Shown here: piece after piece, positions 6,553 through 12,938 of the stretch | How the letters are laid out: each line of letters begins with the position of its first letter | Position numbering within the stretch: the first letter of the stretch is position 1 | NCBI GenBank assembly: GCA_013153235.1 | Contig: JAADEU010000024.1 | Span: 1-12,938, forward strand | Source: Aquificota bacterium | Lineage (GTDB): Bacteria > Aquificota > Aquificia > Aquificales > Hydrogenothermaceae | Length of the DNA stretch: 12,938 nucleotides | Direction: 5' to 3' | Position numbers and translations under genes: made by a program | The notes under the pieces: generated by a model | The model's database searches: none | What the model saw: the letters and a program-made list of their open reading frames with translations, nothing else | Told to the model about the DNA's origin: nothing

Positions 6553-7547
6553 AGCTCTTCCCTCCTTGGCTGTCTGCTCATAAGGAGTTTGACAGCCTCA
6601 GAAGGGGAAAGACCTTCGTACACGACCTGGTAAACAACCTGTGATATGGGCAGTTCTATTTTTTCCCTGTCAATTATTTCCTTCAGGGCCTTTACAGTTT
6701 TTATACCCTCCACCACCTGACCGACCTGTTCAAGGGCCTTTTCAACCGATAGTCCCCTGCCAAGCAGGAAACCGAATGTCCTGTTTCTGGAAAGCTCACC
6801 TGTGGCTGTAAGGACAAGGTCCCCCATACCGGAAAGTCCATACAGGGTTTCTGGTTTTCCACCAAATACCCTGGCCACCCTGGTCATCTCAAACAGACCC
6901 CTTGTAATAAGTCCTGCCCTGGCGTTATTTCCCAGACCAAGGCCATCACTTGCCCCTGTTGCAACGGCGATAACATTTTTTACAGCCCCGCCAATCTGTA
7001 CCCCGATAATATCTTCATTGAGATAAAGTCTGAATGTTTCTGTATTCAGAATCGTCTGTATTTCCTCTCCCAGACCGGCTTCCCCTGCCAGTGTAACGGC
7101 TGTTGGAAGCCCTTTTGCCACCTCTTTTGCAAAGGAAGGACCGGAAAGAACAAATATAAGCTCTTTTTTTATAGAGAGTGTTTCACCAATTACATCGGAT
7201 ATAAGCTTCAGGCTTTCTATTTCAATCCCTTTTGATGCAGAAATAACAGGCTTTTCTACTTTTCCTTTTATTTTTGACAGGGTGGTTCTGATGTGCTGGG
7301 TAGGGATGGAAATTATAACTATGTCACCTTTGTCAAATACATACTCTATATCTGTACTGGCAGTTATGTTCTTATTGAGGATAATGTCAGGGAGGTACTT
7401 CCTGTTTATGTGGAATCTATTTATTGAATCTATGACTTCCTGATTCCTGCCCCATATGTACACATTCTCAAATTTCCCTGAAAAGGCCTGTGCAAGGGCA
7501 GTACCCCAGCTACCGCTTCCCAGAACTGCCAGATTCCTGAATCTCAT
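6549..7547 (-). CDS. gpsA: Glycerol-3-phosphate dehydrogenase [NAD(P)+]
   Basis: This cytosolic enzyme reduces dihydroxyacetone phosphate to sn-glycerol 3-phosphate, the backbone for phospholipids. The 332-residue length is typical. The Rossmann dinucleotide motif is GSGSWG (10-15) near the N-terminus, and the substrate/catalytic lysines are K106 (SASKGIE) and K190 (GGAVKNVIAVATG). The C-terminal helical domain carries the family stretch GLGLGNNARAGLITRG, D243 in GMGDLVLT and the SRNRTFG motif (253-259). No key residue is missing. The ATG at 7547 has a modest AAGAAG directly upstream. It is transcribed alone within the window, divergent from the TonB-like gene across a 39-nt gap, and converges with the lipoprotein gene with a 4-nt overlap of the coding ends. 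Confidence 0.97.
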   Translation of the reverse strand: MRFRNLAVLGSGSWGTALAQAFSGKFENVYIWGRNQEVIDSINRFHINRKYLPDIILNKNITASTDIEYVFDKGDIVIISIPTQHIRTTLSKIKGKVEKPVISASKGIEIESLKLISDVIGETLSIKKELIFVLSGPSFAKEVAKGLPTAVTLAGEAGLGEEIQTILNTETFRLYLNEDIIGVQIGGAVKNVIAVATGASDGLGLGNNARAGLITRGLFEMTRVARVFGGKPETLYGLSGMGDLVLTATGELSRNRTFGFLLGRGLSVEKALEQVGQVVEGIKTVKALKEIIDREKIELPISQVVYQVVYEGLSPSEAVKLLMSRQPRREEL

Positions 7548-7551
7548 CTTC

Positions 7552-7580
7552 TTGCCTGCTTACCTGCCATGACATAAAAT
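7552..7580 (+). promoter_or_regulatory. Putative sigma-70-type promoter giving a leaderless TonB-like mRNA
   Basis: TTGCCT (7552-7557, 4 of 6) and TAAAAT (7575-7580, 5 of 6) are separated by exactly 17 nt. A start site 6-8 nt past the -10 falls on or next to the ATG at 7587. No Shine-Dalgarno sequence precedes that ATG. It sits in the 39-nt gap shared with divergent gpsA. Confidence 0.45.
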
Positions 7581-7586
7581 ATACTC

Positions 7587-8345
7587 ATGGAACTGTATTT
7601 TCAGAACAAAAGCTACCTCAATAAGAAAGTACTTATTATTTCACTACTGATAGGATTTGTTGTCAACCTCGGTTTCCTGTGGGTACTTGAATTTTTCACA
7701 TCAAATGTGGAACCTGTGGAAAATAAACAGCCCAACGTAAAGTACATCCCCCTAAAGGAACCTGTGAAAAAGAAAAAAGTGGTAAAGAAAAAGATACAGA
7801 AAAAGAAAAAAACTGTAAAAAACAGACCGGCTGAAAAGGCAAAAGCTCCAACAGGCAAAAAAATCAGTAAAGCACCATCAGTTCCTGCTCTTACTCCGGT
7901 ACTCCCAGAGGTGGAAACTCCCCCAGAGGAGAGTGTGTCCCTTCCTGAGAGGGAGATAGACATAGGTAATTTCTCAGACATACCTGTGGAAACAGGGAAA
8001 ATCAAAGAGTTTAAAGCTGTAACAATAGGTGAGTTTAATCCTTCCTTTGGAACAGAGCTGTCTAAATTTGACAGGACGGCCACAGGAACGGCTGTAGGCA
8101 GAAAACTGATTTATAAGCCACCTCCACCGGTGATAAAAACAACAGTTCCACCTCCTTCTGTAAAGGTCAAGCTATGGATTAGAAAGGATGGTACAGTGAG
8201 CAGGGTGATGCTCCTTGAGACAACAGGAAACAAAAAAATAGACCAGAAAATTAAGGAGTATGTCCAGAGCTGGAAGTTCAACGAGATAAACAAAAATCAG
8301 GAGCAGTGGGCGGTAACAACAATACGATTTAAAACCACAATGTAA
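7587..8345 (+). CDS. TonB-like energy-transducer family protein without the membrane histidine
   Basis: A 252-residue periplasm-spanning protein with TonB layout. It has a short cytoplasmic start, one membrane helix (~14-37, VLIISLLIGFVVNLGF), a lysine cluster (61-75, almost only Lys, Val, Gln and Ile), a long Pro/Glu/Lys-rich linker with PPPP and PPP runs (178-190), and a C-terminal TonB domain (~191-252; SVKVKLWIRKDGTVSRV and YVQSWKF). True TonB couples to ExbB/ExbD through a Ser-x3-His in its helix. Here S19 is followed by glycine at that spacing, and the whole protein has no histidine. No exbB, exbD or TonB-dependent receptor gene is near. Its TAA shares a base with the ATG of the first permease (TAATG), so it probably works with that transporter, perhaps as a periplasmic link (inference). 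ATG lacks a ribosome-binding site. Confidence 0.85.
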   Translation: MELYFQNKSYLNKKVLIISLLIGFVVNLGFLWVLEFFTSNVEPVENKQPNVKYIPLKEPVKKKKVVKKKIQKKKKTVKNRPAEKAKAPTGKKISKAPSVPALTPVLPEVETPPEESVSLPEREIDIGNFSDIPVETGKIKEFKAVTIGEFNPSFGTELSKFDRTATGTAVGRKLIYKPPPPVIKTTVPPPSVKVKLWIRKDGTVSRVMLLETTGNKKIDQKIKEYVQSWKFNEINKNQEQWAVTTIRFKTTM

Positions 8346-9559
8346 TGGAAAAGTTTTTAAATCTGTTTAAGCAGTCGTTTATAGCTGTCAGGGAATACAA
8401 ACTGAGAACGGTTTTCTCCCTCCTTGGTATAGCATTTGGAATTGCCTCCCTGTCAATAATCGTTGCTGCCGTTGAGGGTTCTTACAACAAGGCCTATCAG
8501 ACTATAGAGGTTTTTGGTCCGGAGAGTATACTTATCTTCAGCGGTTCAAGGGAGGAAAGGGGTGTCCGCCAGCGGAGAAAGACACTCACAATGATGGATA
8601 TACAGTTTTTGAAGCAGAATATGCCCCAGATAAAACTGATAATGCCTGTTCTTTACATAGACGATGCAAAGGTGTATTACAAAGGGGAAACAATTTCAAC
8701 AAGGGTATACGGGGTTTCTACCCAGTTTGAAGAAGCCTGGAACTGGTATCTGATTGAGGGAAGGTTGTTTAATGAGGAGGAGCTCAGAACAAAACAGAAT
8801 GTGTGTGTTATAGGTCTTTATGTAAAAAAGGAGCTTTTCCCAAATGAAGACCCTATAGGAAAGATGATACTGGTAAACAGGCTTCCCTGTAAGGTTCTGG
8901 GTGTTCTTTCAAAAAGGGGAACCACACCTACCGGAAGGAATCTGGATGACAGAATACTTATGCCTTACACCACTGTGATGTCAAAGTTCAACCACGATTT
9001 TATATATGTAAACTCAATCAGAATCAGATTTTATAAAGGTGGTGATGTTGCATCCCTTGTTGAGCAGGTCAGGTATCTGCTGAGGGAAAGCCACGGGTTG
9101 AAACCTGGACAGCCTGATGACTTCCATATCCTGTCCCCTGTAGAGATTATACGATTTCTGGTGAATCTCACAGGAACACTTGTGCTGTTTCTGGGACTTT
9201 CTTCAATAATCTCCCTTACCATTGGGGGTTTTGTACTTGCAAACCTGTTTTTACTTTCTGTAAATGAGAGGAAAAAGGAAATCGGTATAAGGAGGGCCGT
9301 TGGCGCAAAAAGGTCTGATATTATAATCCAGTTTGTTATCGAGGCTGTAATCATTACAGTTATAGGCTCTGTGGTGGGATTTCTCCTTGCAGTTGTCGGT
9401 GCGCATCTACTTACACAGGTTGCCCAGTTTCCGATAAAGTTTTCCCCCCTTGCATTTATACTGGCTGTCGTGGTGTCTGTTATTGTAGGTCTGATTTCTG
9501 TTTTAAATCCTGCTTTGAAGGCTGCAAGACTTAATCCGATAGAGGCTATCAGGGAATGA
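8345..9559 (+). CDS. MacB/FtsX-family ABC transporter permease, first of a pair
   Basis: A 404-residue inner-membrane permease of the type VII ABC (MacB/LolC/FtsX) superfamily, which uses ATP-driven motions to move substrates or drive processes in the periplasm. TM1 (~22-43) is followed by a large periplasmic MacB-type domain (~44-270), then TM2 (~274-305), TM3 (~326-353) and TM4 (~365-388). The cytoplasmic coupling segment EIGIRRAVGA (312-321) and the terminal NPALKAARLNPIEAIRE are textbook for the family. There is no N-terminal ATPase domain, so it needs a separate ATP-binding subunit, which is not encoded in this window. The start overlaps the TonB-like stop by one base, and the stop overlaps the next permease by 4 nt (ATGA). 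The substrate is unknown; macrolide or peptide export and lipoprotein release are family roles. Confidence 0.94.
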   Translation: MEKFLNLFKQSFIAVREYKLRTVFSLLGIAFGIASLSIIVAAVEGSYNKAYQTIEVFGPESILIFSGSREERGVRQRRKTLTMMDIQFLKQNMPQIKLIMPVLYIDDAKVYYKGETISTRVYGVSTQFEEAWNWYLIEGRLFNEEELRTKQNVCVIGLYVKKELFPNEDPIGKMILVNRLPCKVLGVLSKRGTTPTGRNLDDRILMPYTTVMSKFNHDFIYVNSIRIRFYKGGDVASLVEQVRYLLRESHGLKPGQPDDFHILSPVEIIRFLVNLTGTLVLFLGLSSIISLTIGGFVLANLFLLSVNERKKEIGIRRAVGAKRSDIIIQFVIEAVIITVIGSVVGFLLAVVGAHLLTQVAQFPIKFSPLAFILAVVVSVIVGLISVLNPALKAARLNPIEAIRE

Positions 9560-10782
9560 GCCACAGAATATTCCTGATTTTTGCAGTAATCATAAGGATT
9601 TTTAAGGAATACAAGGTAAGGTCTGCCCTTTCTGTCCTCGGGGTTGCATTTGGAACATTTGCACTGATTACAATGGTTTCTGTTTCTGATTCCCTGAAGG
9701 AAAAAAGCAGAAAAGAGGTTGAGAAATTCGGGAAAAATCTGGTTGTTGTAAAATCAGGGAAAATCAGGGTATTCAGGGGAAGGGCCCACAGTTTTTCCAC
9801 CGCTACCACACTCAAAATAGCAGATGCCCAGGCCATAAAAGAGCATATTGACCATGTGGTGGATGTCCTTCCTTCATACCATGTGAGCTATCCGATAAGA
9901 AAAGGGGGAACAACGATATTCTCAACAATCATAGGTGTGGATAACAGGTATTTTAAGCTGAAGAACCTCCAGATAGAAGAAGGGAGAATTTATACAGACA
10001 AAGAGGAAAAGACCGGAGAGAAGGTAATAGTCCTTGGATACAGAATAGCCCATGACTTTTTTAAAAATGAGGACGCGGTGGGCAAAACACTCCTTATATT
10101 CAGGGTACCCTGCAGGGTTGTTGGTGTTATGGAAGAGAAGGGTTCTGATATCTCAGGTGAGGACCAGGATATTCTGATATACACCCCTCTAAAAACGGCC
10201 ATGAGAAGGCTCGCCAATGTCGATTACATAAACACGATTTATGTACAGGTTGATGATGATTCCAACATACCATATGTGAAGAAAAAGATACGCCAGCTTC
10301 TGAGAAAAAGGCACAACATTAAACCCGGTGAAAAGGATGATTTTACAGTCCTTTCTCCAGATGACTATATGAGAATGGAAAAGGAAGCCCTCCACATATT
10401 CAGTATACTTGGTGGAGTATCTGCAGCCATATCTTTTCTGATAGGGGGTATAGGCATCCTTTCTATAATGATTCTGATAGTAAATGAGAGAATAGAGGAG
10501 ATTGGGATACGGAGGGCCGTTGGAGCCAGAAAGGGGGACATCCTCACCCAGTTTATACTTGAATCCAGTTTTATTGCATTTGCAGGGGGTATCCTTGGGG
10601 TAATTATGGGAACTGCTGTATCACTGGGAATATTTACCGCATTTAACCTACCAACAGCTTTATCTTCGCAGTGGATTTTATTCTCATTTGTACTCTCGGT
10701 GATAACCGGTATGATTTCAGGTATCTACCCTGCATTCAGGGCATCCTCCATAAGACCAATTGACGCCCTGAGAAGAAGTTAA
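9556..10782 (+). CDS. MacB/FtsX-family ABC transporter permease, second of a pair
   Basis: A 408-residue paralogue of the preceding permease with the same plan: TM1 (~22-44), MacB-like periplasmic domain (~45-278), TM2 (~282-310), coupling segment EIGIRRAVGA (315-324), TM3 (~330-360), TM4 (~372-395) and the terminal YPAFRASSIRPIDALRR. The two share colinear landmarks, including a PC[KR]VxGV strand in the periplasmic domain (Cys 182 in the first, Cys 186 here), and probably form a heterodimer. It also lacks an ATPase domain. ATGA overlap with the upstream gene implies coupled translation and matched amounts. It is the last gene of the operon; the stop at 10782 is followed by an 86-nt convergent gap before gatA. 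The substrate cannot be inferred. Confidence 0.94.
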   Translation: MSHRIFLIFAVIIRIFKEYKVRSALSVLGVAFGTFALITMVSVSDSLKEKSRKEVEKFGKNLVVVKSGKIRVFRGRAHSFSTATTLKIADAQAIKEHIDHVVDVLPSYHVSYPIRKGGTTIFSTIIGVDNRYFKLKNLQIEEGRIYTDKEEKTGEKVIVLGYRIAHDFFKNEDAVGKTLLIFRVPCRVVGVMEEKGSDISGEDQDILIYTPLKTAMRRLANVDYINTIYVQVDDDSNIPYVKKKIRQLLRKRHNIKPGEKDDFTVLSPDDYMRMEKEALHIFSILGGVSAAISFLIGGIGILSIMILIVNERIEEIGIRRAVGARKGDILTQFILESSFIAFAGGILGVIMGTAVSLGIFTAFNLPTALSSQWILFSFVLSVITGMISGIYPAFRASSIRPIDALRRS

Positions 10783-10802
10783 AATTTTCTGATTATTAAC
10801 CG

Positions 10803-10839
10803 AATATTAGTATTAATAATATTTCCACAGGTGGTGGAA
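10803..10839. terminator. Two small hairpins in the convergent gap, possible weak bidirectional terminator
   Basis: AATATTA (10803-10809) pairs with TAATATT (10817-10823) across a 7-nt loop, and TTCCAC (10823-10828) pairs with GTGGAA (10834-10839) across a 5-nt loop. The second hairpin read on the minus strand is followed by an A/T-rich stretch. Neither has a clean GC stem plus U tract, so the call rests mainly on position between converging genes. Confidence 0.35.
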
Positions 10840-10868
10840 GATGACCCTCCGTAGAAAGGAAAATAACT

Positions 10869-12326
10869 CTACTCCCCTGGGAATTTATCTGAAAGTCCTG
10901 ACAGACTTTCGTATCTGTGGGCAACCTGCAGGAGTGTTCCTTCATCAAAGGGCTTTCCTATCAGCTGTAGACCTACAGGTAAACCGTCTTTGAATCCACA
11001 TGGTATGCTTATTCCCGGGACCCCTGCCATATTTACCGAAACGGTGAATATATCCGACAGGTACATCTGTATCGGGTCGTCTGTCTTTTCGCCTATTTTG
11101 AATGCAACATCCGGAGTTGTTGGTGTTGCAAGTATATCAACCTTCTCAAAAGCATTCATAAAGTCCTGGTATATCAGGGTTCTGACCTTCTGGGCTTTCA
11201 GGTAGTAGGCGTCGTAATAACCTGAGGACAGGGAGTATGTTCCAAGCATAATTCTCCTTTTTACCTCTGCACCAAAGCCCTCATCCCTGGTCTTTGAGTA
11301 CATCTCCTCAAGGTCTTTATAATCCTTTGCCCTGTATCCGTATCTTACACCGTCGTACCTTGCAAGGTTAGATGAAGCCTCGGATGGGGCTATTATGTAG
11401 TAGGCCTCTATTGCATACTTTGTCGTTGGCATTGAGACCTCTATAATTTCAGCACCTTCCTTCTCCAGCTGTCTGACGGCATTGAGCACAATTTCCTTAA
11501 TCTGGGGGTCAAGTCCCTCAACAAAAAACTCCTCTGGAAGTCCTATTTTTATCCCTTTTATATCCTTTCCTGTATATGAGAGGAAATCAGGAACTTCCCT
11601 GTCAACCGATGTTGAGTCCCTGGGGTCTTTACCGGCAATCACATTCATAAGCAGTGCAGCGTCCTCAACCTTCCTTGTTATCGGTCCTATCTGGTCAAGG
11701 GAGGAAGCAAATGCAACCAGACCGTACCTTGATACCCTTCCGTATGTTGGTTTCAGTCCAACTACCCCGCAGAACGCCGCCGGCTGTCTGATGGAACCAC
11801 CTGTATCGGAACCCAGAGCTGCCGGTACTATCCCTGCACCTACTGCAGCTGCCGAACCACCAGAGGAACCTCCTGGAACTCTGGTATAATCCCAGGGGTT
11901 TTTTGTTGTGAAAAATGCAGAGTTTTCAGTGGAGGAACCCATCGCAAACTCATCAAGGTTGGTTTTACCTGTGATGACATAACCCTGCTCTTTTAGCTTT
12001 GTTATAACCGTTGCATCAAACTGGGGTATGTAATTCTCAAGGATTTTTGATGAGCAGGTTGTTTTTATACCCTTTGTTGATATGTTGTCCTTTATGGCCA
12101 CAGGCAGTCCAAATAGTGGCGGGATACTCTCTGCTTTTGCCAGTTCCTCATCCTTTTTCTTTGCTTCCTCAACTGCCTGCTGTGAAAGGTCTGTAACATA
12201 GCTGTTTATCTTCGGTTCAAGCTCTGAGGCTCTTTCCACAAAGGCGGAGACAACCTCAGAGGGTTTTACCTCCTTTGATTGTATAAGGTCTGAAAGCTCC
12301 TTTAATCCCTTTTTCCACAGACTCAT
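10869..12326 (-). CDS. gatA: Asp-tRNA(Asn)/Glu-tRNA(Gln) amidotransferase subunit A
   Basis: GatA is the amidase subunit of GatCAB, which liberates ammonia from glutamine to convert mischarged Glu-tRNA(Gln) and/or Asp-tRNA(Asn) to the correct amide forms. The 485-residue length is standard. The amidase-signature triad is complete: K79 (GLPVAIKDN), cis-Ser154 in PGGSSGGSAAA and nucleophile S178 in SDTGGSIRQP. The numbering coincides with that of the Staphylococcus aureus enzyme. The partner genes gatB and gatC are not in the window, so the operon is split in this genome. Its ATG overlaps the TGA of the upstream zinc-finger gene by 4 nt (ATGA), and an AGGGAGA ribosome-binding site lies within that gene's 3' end. 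It ends with TAG in the gap that faces the permease operon. Confidence 0.97.
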   Translation of the reverse strand: MSLWKKGLKELSDLIQSKEVKPSEVVSAFVERASELEPKINSYVTDLSQQAVEEAKKKDEELAKAESIPPLFGLPVAIKDNISTKGIKTTCSSKILENYIPQFDATVITKLKEQGYVITGKTNLDEFAMGSSTENSAFFTTKNPWDYTRVPGGSSGGSAAAVGAGIVPAALGSDTGGSIRQPAAFCGVVGLKPTYGRVSRYGLVAFASSLDQIGPITRKVEDAALLMNVIAGKDPRDSTSVDREVPDFLSYTGKDIKGIKIGLPEEFFVEGLDPQIKEIVLNAVRQLEKEGAEIIEVSMPTTKYAIEAYYIIAPSEASSNLARYDGVRYGYRAKDYKDLEEMYSKTRDEGFGAEVKRRIMLGTYSLSSGYYDAYYLKAQKVRTLIYQDFMNAFEKVDILATPTTPDVAFKIGEKTDDPIQMYLSDIFTVSVNMAGVPGISIPCGFKDGLPVGLQLIGKPFDEGTLLQVAHRYESLSGLSDKFPGE

Positions 12327-12802
12327 TTATCTTCTCCCTCTTCTTTTACATCTTCTTCAAGTGGTTCGTAGTAGGGAATCAGACTTTCCCTCAGATAAAC
12401 GGTGTATCTGTGGTCTATAAGGTCTCTGGTTTTTTCTGCCTCTGCAGCATGCTCTATACAGAGGGTTGTCCAGGGCAGGGCCTCAAGTCTCTTTTCTTCT
12501 ATAGGCTTTCCACAGACTTCGCACAGTCCGTAGGTTCCGTCCTTCATCCTTTCCAGAGCCTTATCTATCTCCCTGAGTATCTCAATCTCTATATCCTCAA
12601 GCTCTGCCAGAATGAACTCTGTGTAATCAATCCTTGCAAAATCATCAAGTTCCTCAGGGATTGTAAGCCCCTCTTCTGTCATTTTTTTGATGATTTCCTC
12701 TTTCTCAAAGACCCTTGAAAGAATCCTTTTCTTTTCCTGCAGGAGTAACCTTCTGAATTTTTCCAGCTTCTTTTTATCCTCAACATACGGACTGACAGCC
12801 AT
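12323..12802 (-). CDS. DksA/TraR-family zinc-finger protein
   Basis: A 159-residue protein of the DksA/TraR/YteA group, which insert a coiled coil into the RNA polymerase secondary channel and alter initiation, often with ppGpp. Residues ~10-90 are helical and charged, fitting the coiled coil. The zinc finger is C94, C97, C115 and H118 (CEVCGKPI...RLEALP...LCIEH), that is Cys3-His rather than the Cys4 of E. coli DksA; the His form is familiar from YteA-like proteins. Counting back 40 residues from C94, as D74 lies 40 before C114 in E. coli, gives D54-F-A56, so the DxA tip is kept while D71 is replaced by E51. An acidic tail ends the protein. A strong AGGAGGAGG precedes the ATG by 5 nt. It is coupled by ATGA to gatA. 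Confidence 0.92.
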   Translation of the reverse strand: MAVSPYVEDKKKLEKFRRLLLQEKKRILSRVFEKEEIIKKMTEEGLTIPEELDDFARIDYTEFILAELEDIEIEILREIDKALERMKDGTYGLCEVCGKPIEEKRLEALPWTTLCIEHAAEAEKTRDLIDHRYTVYLRESLIPYYEPLEEDVKEEGEDK

Positions 12803-12807
12803 AACAT

Positions 12808-12816
12808 CCTCCTCCT
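12808..12816 (-). promoter_or_regulatory. Strong ribosome-binding site of the DksA-like gene
   Basis: AGGAGGAGG on the minus strand ends 5 nt before the ATG at 12802. It rules out the out-of-frame ATG at 12807, which abuts it, and supports high translation of the first gene of the gatA operon. Confidence 0.8.
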
Positions 12817-12819
12817 GTT

Positions 12820-12904
12820 ATTTAGATAATTTTCTCATAACTGAGACAGTGTAGTCCACCCTTTATGATAAAATATAACCAAAGTCCTGAAAATGGAGAT
12901 ATAA
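12820..12904. promoter_or_regulatory. Divergent intergenic region with a symmetric -10-like element
   Basis: This AT-rich gap must hold promoters for the minus-strand dksA-like/gatA operon and the plus-strand gene at 12905. The palindrome TTTATGATAAA (12862-12872) reads TATGAT on the plus strand and TATCAT on the minus strand, each 5 of 6 to TATAAT. Convincing -35 boxes are not evident (CTGAGA at 12841-12846, 17 nt before TATGAT, is a 4 of 6 match). Confidence 0.35.
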
Positions 12905-12938
12905 ATGTCACTGGAAGTTATTTTTTATTTTCCCCTGT
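12905..12938 (+). CDS. Start of an unidentified gene, 3' truncated by window edge
   Basis: Only the first 11 codons are present (MSLEVIFYFPL), hydrophobic enough to be the beginning of a membrane segment or signal anchor. The ATG is preceded by GGAG (12895-12898) at a good 6-nt spacing and by an AT-rich promoter-like stretch, and it is divergent from the DksA-like gene. The family cannot be named from so few residues. Confidence 0.45.
   Translation, partial: MSLEVIFYFPL

Noticed and set aside
7554..7569. TGGCA-like sequence on the minus strand upstream of gpsA, resembling a sigma-54 -24 element
   Set aside because: The required GC of the -12 element is not at the correct distance, so it does not fit the TGGCAY-N5-TTGCW pattern.
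10841..10993. Small plus-strand frame starting ATG ACC CTC just after the permease operon
   Set aside because: About 50 codons almost entirely antisense to the conserved end of gatA, with no recognisable product.

Overview
The window reads as a stretch of bacterial core chromosome, most likely from a thermophilic member of the Aquificota (a Persephonella-like Hydrogenothermaceae is my best guess). The basis is indirect: moderately AT-rich DNA, heavy use of AGA/AGG arginine codons, Lys/Glu-rich proteins, a sigma-54 activator, MutS2, a GatA amidotransferase subunit, and dense head-to-tail packing with 1-4 nt overlaps. I see no insertion sequence, tRNA, rRNA, CRISPR array, integrase or phage gene, and no gene-free stretch over 300 bases.

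Left block (1-5953, plus strand): the 3' end of a sensor histidine kinase is followed by its NtrC-type sigma-54-dependent response regulator. After a 62-nt gap comes mutS2 with a UUG start, then a PfpI/DJ-1-family protein, a ROK-family sugar kinase and a small beta-rich protein of unknown function. The last three junctions are 17 nt apart or overlapping, so mutS2 to the unknown gene look like one operon, possibly continuing from the two-component pair.

Middle block: a small lipoprotein gene (6025-6552, plus) overlaps tail-to-tail with gpsA (6549-7547, minus), which makes glycerol 3-phosphate for phospholipids. Divergent from gpsA is a tight three-gene plus-strand operon: a TonB-like protein and two paralogous MacB/FtsX-type permeases (7587-10782). 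This operon is the most unusual part of the window. It has no ABC ATPase and no ExbB/ExbD, the TonB-like protein has no histidine in the membrane segment where TonB normally needs one, and a promoter-like sequence would place transcription start at the ATG, giving a leaderless message.

Right block (10783-12938): an 86-nt convergent gap with two small hairpins separates the permeases from a minus-strand operon, in which a DksA/TraR-like zinc-finger protein is translationally coupled to gatA of the Asp/Glu-tRNA amidotransferase. A divergent plus-strand gene starts at about 12905 and runs off the window.

Most genes are ordinary housekeeping or regulatory families. I do not see a clear-cut new biological system. 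The candidates worth following are the TonB-like/permease operon, an Smr domain in MutS2 that lacks the usual LDxR nuclease residues, and two uncharacterised small proteins.
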